In this document: one piece after another, positions 57,406-64,000 of the stretch
Position numbering within the stretch: the stretch's first letter is position 1
Layout of the letters: each line of letters begins with the position of its first letter
Translations under genes and position numbers: made by a program
Origin: Rheinheimera oceanensis
GTDB taxonomy: Bacteria; Pseudomonadota; Gammaproteobacteria; Enterobacterales; Alteromonadaceae
Assembly: GCF_018831085.1 (NCBI RefSeq)
Contig: NZ_JAGPNM010000007.1
Span: 125,579-189,578 of the forward strand
Length of the DNA stretch: 64,000 nucleotides
Reading direction: 5' to 3'
Notes under the pieces: generated by a model
What the model was told of the DNA's origin: nothing
The model's database searches: none
What the model saw: the letters and a program-made list of their open reading frames with translations, nothing else

Positions 57406-58332
57406 ATGGATTTACAAGCCAGGCAGTGTGATAACTGCCATACCAGCTTACAAGGTGATTTTTGCCATCAGTGTGGCCAGGAAAAGAAAAGCTACATTCG
57501 TAATGTCAGTGGTGTGGTAACAGAGTTTTTCGGTGAGTTTAGTAACTGGGATACCCGCGTATGGCGCACACTGGTGCCGCTATGGTTCCGGCCCGGCTAT
57601 TTAAGCCGCCGTTATGTGCAGGGCCACCGGGTACCTTATGTTCCGCCATTACGGTTGTATTTATTTACCTCAATTATTGCCTTTTTGCTGTTTGCTCAAT
57701 TAATGCCTGAATCTGTGGTTACGGTAAATCCAGCAAATGCTAATGCTCCGCTTGCTGTTGATGGTGTTACAGTACAGCAGGCAGAAAACATTAGCAGCCT
57801 GATCAGTGGCATTAATGAAGGCGTAAAAAAACAGGGGCCGGCTGATAACGATCTGATGTTTTTATCCGATGATGACAAAGACATCTTTTACAGCAAACTG
57901 GATGCGATTATTGCCAACCCGAAACTGGCAATAAATAAATTCTTCAGCCTGGCACCGCAAATGATGTTTTTGCTGCTGCCGCTATTTGCACTGCTGCTTA
58001 AGCTGCTGTATGTCCGCTCTGAGCGTTACTATACCGAGCATTTAATTGTAGCGCTGCACAGCCATAGTTTTATTCTGCAATTCTCAGTGTTGTATCTGGC
58101 ATTGCAGGCACTTGCAGCGGTTAGCTGGCCCTGGCTGGTGCAGCCTGTTGAATGGCTGGCCACCGCCACCCTGATTTGGATCCCAACATATTTATTGTTA
58201 TGCCAGAAGTTTTATTATCAACAAGGCTGGGGTAAAACCCTACTGAAATTCTGGCTTACCAGCTCGTTGTATAGCGTGTTGTTTATGTCGGCAGTTATTG
58301 GCTTAATTATCTTAAGTATTTTGTGGTCTTAA
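57406..58332 (+). CDS. DUF3667 zinc-ribbon membrane protein
   Basis: A 308-residue protein starting with a zinc ribbon, CDNCHTSLQGDFCHQCGQ, then WRTLVPLWFRPGYLSRRYV, the DUF3667 signature, and four to five membrane segments from about residue 85. Function unknown. It is divergent from the ABC operon, and its start is 67 bp from the paired palindromes. Confidence 0.85.
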   Translation: MDLQARQCDNCHTSLQGDFCHQCGQEKKSYIRNVSGVVTEFFGEFSNWDTRVWRTLVPLWFRPGYLSRRYVQGHRVPYVPPLRLYLFTSIIAFLLFAQLMPESVVTVNPANANAPLAVDGVTVQQAENISSLISGINEGVKKQGPADNDLMFLSDDDKDIFYSKLDAIIANPKLAINKFFSLAPQMMFLLLPLFALLLKLLYVRSERYYTEHLIVALHSHSFILQFSVLYLALQALAAVSWPWLVQPVEWLATATLIWIPTYLLLCQKFYYQQGWGKTLLKFWLTSSLYSVLFMSAVIGLIILSILWS

Positions 58333-58432
58333 AATGGGTAGCACAAAAAGATAACGCATAAAATTTGCGCTGCAGCGTATAGCGGCCTGCTATCTTTATT
58401 GCCAGTATCAACAAGTAACAGGTGGCTGGCAA

Positions 58433-58972
58433 ATGGCACAGTTTCTGGATGTGATTATCGGCAGTTTTCTTGGCAGCAGCGTGGTAACGGCCTTGCTGGG
58501 TTTGCTGTTTTTACGGCGTAATAAAACCATTGAAACCCAGATAGAAGCCCAGTTTAGCCAGGGCTTAAAGGTGTTTGAATTTACCCGTAACTGGAAAGAG
58601 CAAGCACTGGCCGAGCTGTTTGGCCCGATGCAAATGCAGTTAGAGCGCACCAAGCGCGCCTTTCAGCGCTGGGATAACAAAAACCTGCATTTAGAGGCTG
58701 AGGTTATTCAAAAGGGCAATATCGCAATTCGTGATCTGTTACTGGCCAAAGGCCACCTGATCCCGGCGCATCTTATGACCCACGCCGTTAGCCTGATAGA
58801 ACACTACGACGCCTGGATAGAAGCCTATAACCGTATTCGCAATGACAATAACCTGACCGCGCAAACCGATTTCGTTTTTGTCGGCCCGGCAGGGTATCCG
58901 TTTCCAGCCAAAGCAGAACAGGCATTTAAAGACGAGTTTCACGCCTTGCAGCAAGCGTTGTATGGTGTGTAA
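58433..58972 (+). CDS. Membrane-anchored hypothetical protein
   Basis: A 179-residue protein with one N-terminal membrane helix (residues 5-27) and a soluble helical domain. WKEQALAELFGPMQMQLERTKRAF and KGHLIPAHLMTHAVSLIEHYDAW resemble sequences I have seen in uncharacterised proteins of many bacteria. No family name is recalled with confidence. It stands at the edge of the AT-richer cluster but has the base composition of core genes. Confidence 0.7.
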   Translation: MAQFLDVIIGSFLGSSVVTALLGLLFLRRNKTIETQIEAQFSQGLKVFEFTRNWKEQALAELFGPMQMQLERTKRAFQRWDNKNLHLEAEVIQKGNIAIRDLLLAKGHLIPAHLMTHAVSLIEHYDAWIEAYNRIRNDNNLTAQTDFVFVGPAGYPFPAKAEQAFKDEFHALQQALYGV

Positions 58973-59148
58973 GTTGGCGTTTTTATTAAACAGTAAAGTA
59001 TTGGCGGTATACGAAGTACAGAACGGCCAGCCTGTTTTGTCAGACGGATTCATCCATAATATTTACCGGAACTACGCTCAACTGTAACTATAACTTATTG
59101 TAAATTCGCAAAAAAATGGGTAATGTCTTGTACATAAGATTTACAAAA

Positions 59149-59184
59149 GCGGAAGCGTCTGTGTTTAAATACGGATGTTTCCGT
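59149..59184 (+). other. Imperfect hairpin, possible cassette recombination site
   Basis: An 11-bp stem (with wobble pairs) around GGAAGCGTC and GATGTTTCC. It lies just before GTTATAC and the ATG at 59211, at the upstream edge of the AT-richer cluster. It could be an attC-like fold or only a chance hairpin. Confidence 0.35.
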
Positions 59185-59210
59185 TGAATAAGTGTTAGTA
59201 GTTATACATC

Positions 59211-59615
59211 ATGAAGAAGTGGCGCATCGAATATAATCCAAACTACACTGAAACTCCTTTGAGTTTCTGGGTGCATAAGCACGTAGATCATGAAACTTGG
59301 TGTTACGCGAAACAATTTGAGCCTGCACTGCCAAAGGCTGTACCCTGCAAGGGTTATCCACTTCTCATTGTGAATGTGTTTGGAATTGAATTAAAGTTTG
59401 CATCCGTGGCTGAAGTTCAACACTTTTTGTCTGTAATCAGTCAGAAGAATATGCCTACAACACAGCAGCTTTCAAGGCAGCGAACGAGCAACTATGGTCC
59501 AAATAGACATTGGTTAAGTCGTTTACCTTCGAGTATCAAGCCATGGTCAAAGAGAGAACGAATCATTCCAATAGTGGAGAGTGCTCTGAATGAGTTCACA
59601 GAAATCTGTGCCTAG
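59211..59615 (+). CDS. Hypothetical protein, cassette-like
   Basis: A 134-residue soluble protein, no known domain. The opening KKWRIEYNPNYTETPLSFWV and DHETWCYAKQFEP blocks look like proteins I associate with integron cassettes and genomic islands, but this is recollection and not a verified match. A TAACAA motif lies nine bases after its TAG stop. GC is lower than in the core genes to the left. Confidence 0.6.
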   Translation: MKKWRIEYNPNYTETPLSFWVHKHVDHETWCYAKQFEPALPKAVPCKGYPLLIVNVFGIELKFASVAEVQHFLSVISQKNMPTTQQLSRQRTSNYGPNRHWLSRLPSSIKPWSKRERIIPIVESALNEFTEICA

Positions 59616-59621
59616 TCCGCT

Positions 59622-59719
59622 GTTAACAAGCTGCTGCCGGATATTCAACAGCTCCGGCCAAAAATGCGGCCTCCACTTTTGCCTGCCGCAGAGCCGGGCG
59701 TCAAATAACCGAGTTAGCT
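59622..59719 (+). repeat. attC-like spacer
   Basis: TAACAA (59624-59629), then a nested bulged hairpin: CCGGC (59654-59658) with GCCGG (59693-59697), inner TGCGGC (59665-59670) with GCCGCA (59685-59690), then GTTAGCT (59713-59719). Position straight after a stop codon, size (about 98 bp) and bulged stem resemble an integron attC, but R'' and R' do not match the consensus exactly. Confidence 0.45.
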
Positions 59720-59732
59720 GATGGAGTAATGA

Positions 59733-60392
59733 GTGACCAAAAAGATCAACGATAGTACTAACGATTTGATTTATCTTCATGTCGCTGGTGCGACAGTGAG
59801 GCATACCAGCCCCTATTCTGAACTGAACGTTGATGAAAATACACAGCCTTTAGATAGCACGTTTATAGCGACCTATGTAGCTCCTTTTTATTTGCAGAGA
59901 AAAGATACTGATGAATTCCGACAGAAGTACTTAGCGGTAAAATCTTCAATAGATAGCAAGCTTGTTTCAAAATTGCTTGGTGATTTTAACTGGCGACCAA
60001 GATCTGTCGGTGCATATTTTGCTGCTCTAGGTAGCATGATTGAGCTTGAGGAGCATATTGGGAAATTGCTACTGCGTAGTGATGTTTGTTATGCGGGCAA
60101 TAATTACTGTTTGGCACTAGCTTCTTTTGCGTCTCCAGCAGCCGTTCAATACCTGAAGCAGTACCTGGAATACTATCTTGAACAGTCTGACTTATGGTTT
60201 GATCAAAACTCAGCAATGGCGGCATTATCATACATTGGAGCAAAACAAGGTGAAGACTTGGTAACTCCCTATATACCTTTGTGGCAGAAGTTTATCGCTA
60301 ACAAACCGGATTGGGACTTGGCTGAATCTATTGAGCTGTTTTCCCAACAAATGAACGCTTTAAATGAATTTAAACGTGAAATTAACACCTAA
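59733..60392 (+). CDS. DUF6000-like hypothetical protein
   Basis: A 219-residue soluble helical protein. The core YVAPFYL, LLGDFNWRPRSVGAYFAAL and a series of helical pairs look like DUF6000, a HEAT-like fold of unknown role that is common in mobile or accessory regions. The GTG at 59733 is preceded by GGAG. Its stop codon sits inside the TAACAA of the following spacer, an arrangement typical of integron cassettes. Confidence 0.6.
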   Translation: MTKKINDSTNDLIYLHVAGATVRHTSPYSELNVDENTQPLDSTFIATYVAPFYLQRKDTDEFRQKYLAVKSSIDSKLVSKLLGDFNWRPRSVGAYFAALGSMIELEEHIGKLLLRSDVCYAGNNYCLALASFASPAAVQYLKQYLEYYLEQSDLWFDQNSAMAALSYIGAKQGEDLVTPYIPLWQKFIANKPDWDLAESIELFSQQMNALNEFKREINT

Positions 60393-60420
60393 CAATCACA
60401 GTTACGGCGGCGTTATATGC
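60387..60420 (+). repeat. Short attC-like spacer
   Basis: ACCTAAC (RYYYAAC, 60387-60393) overlaps the stop of the preceding gene, and GTTATAT (60412-60418) ends the unit. Too short for a full attC, so it may be a truncated or fused site. Confidence 0.4.
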
Positions 60421-60439
60421 AAAGAAGGAGTAGCAGCCG

Positions 60440-60862
60440 GTGAGTTATGACTTAATGGTTTTTGAGCCTTCGGCAGCTCCAAAATCAAGAGAAGAATTTA
60501 TGGTTTGGTATGCACAGCAAATTAAATGGTCTGAAGACCATAATTACCAAGACCACACTGTAGCTTCTGTTGCATTGCAAAACTGGTTTAAGGAAATGAT
60601 TGAATATTTCCCACCAATGAATGGTCCACTTGCGTCCGATGATGTTGATGACCCGAAAGTTACAGATCATTGCATTGGAAAAAATGTTATTTATTCTGCT
60701 TTTGCATGGTCTGTGGCCGACGATGCATATCCTGCAATGAGAGATCTGGCAATAAAACACTCGGTAGGCTTTTTTGATGTTAGTGCTGACAATGGCGAGA
60801 TATTGTTTCCCGTAGCTGCACCGAATGAAAAAATGCATAAACCCTGGTGGAAACTTTGGTAA
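60440..60862 (+). CDS. Hypothetical protein, cassette-like
   Basis: A 140-residue soluble protein starting SYDLMVFEPSAAPKSREEFM, then WYAQQIKW, WFKEMIEYFPPMNGP and YSAFAWSVADDAYPAM. This pattern belongs to a widespread family of small proteins with no known function, often in accessory regions. GTG start with AAGGAG upstream. It sits in the same orientation as its neighbours. Confidence 0.65.
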   Translation: MSYDLMVFEPSAAPKSREEFMVWYAQQIKWSEDHNYQDHTVASVALQNWFKEMIEYFPPMNGPLASDDVDDPKVTDHCIGKNVIYSAFAWSVADDAYPAMRDLAIKHSVGFFDVSADNGEILFPVAAPNEKMHKPWWKLW

Positions 60863-61116
60863 AACACAGACATTGGGTAACCATGAGAAACACACATATA
60901 TCTGGGCTCTCGTATCTCACTCTCAGTGAGTGCCTGCTGATTTGAGCATCCCTGCTAACTGCCAGTATTGCATCTTCATCAAATACGGTATGGCTCTGGC
61001 TGCAAAGCTCAGCCATGCTCCCGGATGTCAGCACCGTGTGGGGGAGCGCGCAATTGCTCGCAAGGCATGCACTTGGAATTAAAAACTGGTATGTAATCTG
61101 GGCGGTGATTATAAAA
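60863..61116. other. Spacer without clear gene
   Basis: 254 bp. It holds a small hairpin CTCACT-CTC-AGTGAG (60916-60930). The reading frame open through 61015-61116 is probably just an extension of the next gene. I see nothing else. Confidence 0.5.
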
Positions 61117-61362
61117 ATGGGAAGCAAATTTTTATGCGAGTGTGGATATCAAGTGCGGACGAACATGTTTGAAGGACATTCTATATACAGAATGTTAAGC
61201 GATAACGATGTCGACTCAATTGATGATTCGGATAAAGCAAAAGACCTCGTTGAATTATGGCTTGGTTCTCAGGAAGTAATAAGATGTAAGGGCTGCGGTT
61301 GCCTCTATCTATGGGATCCGAATGCCAATCTATATGAGAAATATGTAAAAGTTAGCCTTTAA
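61117..61362 (+). CDS. Small zinc-ribbon-like protein
   Basis: An 81-residue protein with CECGYQ near the N-terminus and CKGCGCLYLW near the C-terminus, which could bind one zinc. Between them lies an acidic helix (SIDDSDKAKDLVELWL). No family is recognised. The ATG at 61117 is used; the open frame extends upstream but without a start context. Accessory-type gene. Confidence 0.6.
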   Translation: MGSKFLCECGYQVRTNMFEGHSIYRMLSDNDVDSIDDSDKAKDLVELWLGSQEVIRCKGCGCLYLWDPNANLYEKYVKVSL

Positions 61363-61439
61363 GTGCTTTGGATGTAATTCTCAAATGCTGCCTGTAAAAG
61401 GGTGTACACTGCTAACTCCCGCGGGCAGTGCATAAATGT

Positions 61440-61817
61440 ATGGATAAAAAAATGACGTTTAATGCTATAAATTTTAAAGATAAATTTTCTAAGTTTTCTG
61501 AGCACTGGTCCCCTCGTGTTATCGCAGAAATGAATGATTATCAATTTAAGCTGGTGAAAGTAGAGGGGGAGTTCGTTTGGCATAACCACCCGGATACAGA
61601 TGAGGTTTTTATTGTGATTGAAGGCACTCTGAATATTGAATTTCGGGACGGTGTTGTTAGTTTGAATGCCGGTGAAATGTTTGTGATACCAAAAGGGGTA
61701 GAGCATAAGCCTGCTGCTGCCTATGAATGTAAAATTATGATTGTAGAGCCTAAAGGTGTTGTTAATACAGGTGACTCGGGTGGTGAGCTAACGGCGGAAA
61801 ATGATGTTTGGGTGTAA
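61440..61817 (+). CDS. Cupin-domain protein
   Basis: A 125-residue single cupin. The first motif [15 protein letters not shown] carries two His and a Glu that may bind a metal; the second motif is [12 protein letters not shown]. Small cupins of this shape are common in accessory regions and integrons; the substrate is unknown. The ATG at 61440 is used, with a second in-frame ATG at 61452. Confidence 0.8.
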   Translation: MDKKMTFNAINFKDKFSKFSEHWSPRVIAEMNDYQFKLVKVEGEFVWHNHPDTDEVFIVIEGTLNIEFRDGVVSLNAGEMFVIPKGVEHKPAAAYECKIMIVEPKGVVNTGDSGGELTAENDVWV

Positions 61818-61866
61818 TGTACTGTTTAATGTTGTTCTGGCCAACAAAAGACGCGGCATTTTCTGA

Positions 61867-61912
61867 CGGCCTACCCTAAGCTGTGACAAAAAATTAACAA
61901 TACGTTAGGCCG
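61867..61912 (+). repeat. Inverted repeat after cupin gene, attC-like end
   Basis: CGGCCTA (61867-61873) pairs with TAGGCCG (61906-61912). GTTAGGC (61904-61910) fits the attC core GTTRRRY. The matching left core is imperfect (GCCTACC), so it may be a decayed site. Confidence 0.4.
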
Positions 61913-61930
61913 CGATGTTGTTACAGATTT

Positions 61931-62113
61931 TTGGTGTGGAATTATACGAAGAATTATTTTGAAAGCCCATTTAAAGGAAAACCTGTTACAGAACAGGTTA
62001 AGAACCCCATATTAAAGTTGGCCGTTATAGTTATTATTCTGGTTATTATCATGGGCATTCATTTAATGAATGCGCCCGTTACCTGCTGCTGCGCATATAC
62101 GCAGAAATTGTGA
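61931..62113 (+). CDS. Possible small single-span membrane protein
   Basis: A 60-residue frame with one membrane segment (about residues 28-46). TTG or GTG start and no clear ribosome binding site. It may or may not be a gene; it is kept because it lies on the same strand as the cluster. Confidence 0.35.
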   Translation: MVWNYTKNYFESPFKGKPVTEQVKNPILKLAVIVIILVIIMGIHLMNAPVTCCCAYTQKL

Positions 62114-62162
62114 TGCTAGGTAAGAGCAGCCAGTGGTCAGCAGTGTTAGATAAGCAAACCGG

Positions 62163-63167
62163 CTATAAACCGGCTTGCTGTAGTAAGGTTGCCATATGTT
62201 GCAGTGCCGTTAAACCCTGAATATCGGTAGCTTGCAGTGGTACTTTGTAGCGCGGTAGTTTGGCAAAATCCTGCTCTATCTGGGCTAAATGCACCTTTTC
62301 CTGGCTGCGCCTGGCGGCGAGGAAGTCGCCATCGGCGTTGTCGGGTAATATGCGGTTTACTATTAAACCTGCCAGTGGCAGCTTTTCCTGCAATAAGCTT
62401 TGTACTGCGCGGCCGGTTTCCAGTATTGGCAGTTTCTCCGGTGTTAACACAAATAGCAGGGCAGTGCGGCTGCTGTCGGTTAACACTTCGCGGGTGCGTT
62501 GCAACAAGCGCTGGCGGGCCAGTAAGGCTTCGGTAATAGCTTTATTGCGTGCGTCCATACCGTCGGTGGCGTTTTGATTAGGATCAGCCAGCGGGTTGTC
62601 GATATCGCGCCCGGCTTTGGGTGTTAAATGGCCCAGTACGTCACCGAGTTTTTCTGAGCGCTTATTCGCATTTAGCAGGCCCTGGGTCCAGGCCGCCATG
62701 GCTTCGGGTAAACTTAATAGCCGCAGTGTATGGCCGGTAGGGGCGGTGTCGAAAATTACTAAGTCGTAGTTTTTTAACCCCAGCTCAATCACGTTAGCAA
62801 TGCGCTCAAGCATTGCTGCTTCCTGCGCACCGGGCGATTGACGGGTTAAGCGCATTTGCCGTTCAATTTCGCTGTACATTTCAGGCCGGGTAAAGCGCTT
62901 TAGCTGGGCGGTTACTCTGGCCAGGTGTTGCTCTACCTCGCGGTCCGGGTCCAGCTCTAAACCGTCTAAATCAGGGGCTAACCGGGTGATATTGTCGCCA
63001 ATTTCACGGTCAAAGGCATCGGCCAGGCTGTGCGCCGGATCGGTAGATACCAGTAACACTTTTTTGCCGCGCATACTTGCCAGTACTGCCATAGCAGAGG
63101 AACTGGTGGTTTTACCCACACCGCCTTTGCCACCAAACAGCAGCACACGTTTGTCGGTTAACAACAT
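62163..63167 (-). CDS. ArsA/GET3-like ATPase
   Basis: A 334-residue ATPase with the deviant Walker [11 protein letters not shown] (residues 12-21), switch [13 protein letters not shown], and [12 protein letters not shown] as switch II. Related to ArsA and GET3/TRC40. No ars genes are adjacent, so arsenite export is unlikely. It overlaps the cory-CC-star gene by 10 bp. The set cstA, cory-CC-star, ArsA-like ATPase is a recurring bacterial neighbourhood, so it may serve CstA assembly or a related membrane protein. Confidence 0.88.
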   Translation of the reverse strand: MLLTDKRVLLFGGKGGVGKTTSSSAMAVLASMRGKKVLLVSTDPAHSLADAFDREIGDNITRLAPDLDGLELDPDREVEQHLARVTAQLKRFTRPEMYSEIERQMRLTRQSPGAQEAAMLERIANVIELGLKNYDLVIFDTAPTGHTLRLLSLPEAMAAWTQGLLNANKRSEKLGDVLGHLTPKAGRDIDNPLADPNQNATDGMDARNKAITEALLARQRLLQRTREVLTDSSRTALLFVLTPEKLPILETGRAVQSLLQEKLPLAGLIVNRILPDNADGDFLAARRSQEKVHLAQIEQDFAKLPRYKVPLQATDIQGLTALQHMATLLQQAGL

Positions 63168-63430
63168 TTGAAATTATCCAGTGGTGAATGCTCCATGCCC
63201 ATACGGGTGTGCCAGTCATGGAAGCGTTCCATTAATAATGGTTGTAACTCAAGGGTGTAGTAACTGGCGGGGTTGGGCACGCCCATCATTTCAGAGAATA
63301 TCAGCAGCATAAACAGGTCGTCCTGTTCACGCTTTGCGCGCGCTATCGCACTGCGATAGGGCGCATTGTAGGCTTCTTCAGCGTAAAAACTGGCCTGGCG
63401 GAACCAGGCCTTAAATTTATCCAGACTCAT
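63158..63430 (-). CDS. Cory-CC-star protein
   Basis: A 90-residue small protein ending FKCC, with the family-defining CC at the very C-terminus and helical sequence FYAEEAYNAPYRSAIARAKREQDDL. It overlaps the cstA end by four bases (ATGA) and the ArsA-like start by ten, so the three are translated as a unit. Function unknown; the double Cys could bind metal or act in redox. Confidence 0.85.
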   Translation of the reverse strand: MSLDKFKAWFRQASFYAEEAYNAPYRSAIARAKREQDDLFMLLIFSEMMGVPNPASYYTLELQPLLMERFHDWHTRMGMEHSPLDNFKCC

Positions 63431-64000
63431 GCTTTATTTGTAGCGGTTTTATTCGCTTTAATTTGCCGGGTAAGGGCAGAACTTGATTCCAGAATAACCA
63501 GTACCGCAGCAACCAGAATAATCAGATCCAGCGTAAACAGGAACCAGTCGCCTTTGTCATAGAAGCTTTTAAGCTGAATTAGCAGGCCAAGGGTGGTCAT
63601 AATCAGCAGAAACACCAATGGCGCAAGGGTGTACCACATAGGGCGGCCCAGTTTAACCAGCATAACGGTGATCACCAGCAGTGTTAAACCAGCCAGTAAC
63701 TGGTTGGTGGTACCAAACAGTGGCCATATCAGCATACCGCCTGAGCCGTCACCACCGGCACCAAAGGCCAGCAGTAAACAAGACCCTACCGCCAACAGCG
63801 TGGCAGGTGCCGCTTTTTGCATCCAGCCGATGTTATAAATACTGCCCCATTCCTGGAATATATAGCGCTGCAAACGTAAGCCGGTGTCCATAGTGGTACC
63901 GGCAAATAACACGACCATTACCGTTAACAGTGTTTGCGACAGCACAGTGTCTAAACCGATACCGGCTTGCAGAATATTCGCACCACCGGTAATAAAGGCC
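63427..64000 (-). CDS. cstA: Carbon starvation protein CstA, C-terminal part (runs off window)
   Basis: The C-terminal ~190 residues of a CstA-type membrane protein, a pyruvate or peptide importer; the gene runs past the right window edge. Visible are AFITGGANILQAGIGLDTV, FAGTTMDTGLRLQRYI and several membrane segments near the C-terminus. The internal GTG at 63945 is not the start, because the frame stays open to 64000 with family similarity. Head gene of the cstA, cory-CC-star, ArsA-like operon. Confidence 0.88.
   Translation of the reverse strand, partial: AFITGGANILQAGIGLDTVLSQTLLTVMVVLFAGTTMDTGLRLQRYIFQEWGSIYNIGWMQKAAPATLLAVGSCLLLAFGAGGDGSGGMLIWPLFGTTNQLLAGLTLLVITVMLVKLGRPMWYTLAPLVFLLIMTTLGLLIQLKSFYDKGDWFLFTLDLIILVAAVLVILESSSALTRQIKANKTATNKA

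Noticed and set aside
60485..61127. Minus-strand frames in the cassette-like cluster
   Set aside because: They oppose better-supported plus-strand genes and have no start signals.

Overview
The window looks like a stretch of chromosome from a free-living aquatic gammaproteobacterium. Base composition is near 50% GC. The gene set (rhombosortase, LctP-type lactate permease, DUF1338/HglS next to arginine-catabolism genes, DUF3718 behind a c-di-GMP riboswitch, CstA/cory-CC-star/ArsA-like ATPase) fits the Alteromonadales-like group that includes Rheinheimera, Alishewanella and Arsukibacterium. That placement is an inference from gene content. I saw no rRNA, tRNA, CRISPR array, transposase or phage structural gene.

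Layout. Positions 1-6.5 kb: two head-to-head RluA-type pseudouridine synthases, a lactate permease, a rhombosortase, gamma-glutamyltransferase, an enoyl-CoA hydratase-family protein and a lipoprotein. 6.5-12.2 kb: cysK with its terminator, a MoxR/VWA pair separated by a palindromic repeat, a BASS transporter and an EAL-HDOD signalling protein. 12.3-15.4 kb: small envelope proteins and an alpha/beta hydrolase. 15.5-18.1 kb (minus): a tightly packed four-gene operon of one stand-alone J-domain protein and three unrecognised acidic or helical proteins. 18.2-28.5 kb: housekeeping genes (sdaA, nudL, pabB, fumarase, an S9 peptidase, an EF-hand protein, two DsbA-family thiol oxidoreductases).

28.6-31.9 kb: the glutathione-dependent formaldehyde pathway (LysR regulator, frmA, frmB). 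Copies of the same palindromic repeat flank frmA on both sides. 32-35.2 kb: HIT, VOC and a 5'-nucleotidase lipoprotein. 35.2-36.9 kb (minus): a candidate toxin/immunity pair followed by a degenerate second copy of the toxin tail and immunity start. 37-40.7 kb: an Lrp-type regulator, a perfect ArgR-like palindrome, astC, astA and DUF1338, with no astD. 40.7-50 kb: an FG-GAP protein, a very large TolB-propeller/amidohydrolase, ion-homeostasis genes (nhaP2, DUF1289, mgtC), gdx behind a guanidine-II riboswitch, and a DUF3718 gene behind a c-di-GMP-I riboswitch.

50-57.4 kb (minus): a six-gene operon with a membrane-fusion protein, ABC ATPase, two permeases, an NtrC-type regulator and a sensor kinase. 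It has a sigma-54 -24/-12 promoter and two upstream palindromes, which suggests the regulator drives its own operon. 57.4-62.1 kb: two membrane proteins, then a run of short, AT-richer, same-strand genes with attC-like spacer pieces, resembling an integron cassette cluster without an integrase. 62.1-64 kb (minus): an ArsA-like ATPase, cory-CC-star and the C-terminal end of cstA, cut by the window edge.

The best candidates for something undescribed are the J-domain operon, the toxin-tail/immunity remnant, the dispersed palindromic element and the c-di-GMP-controlled DUF3718 gene.
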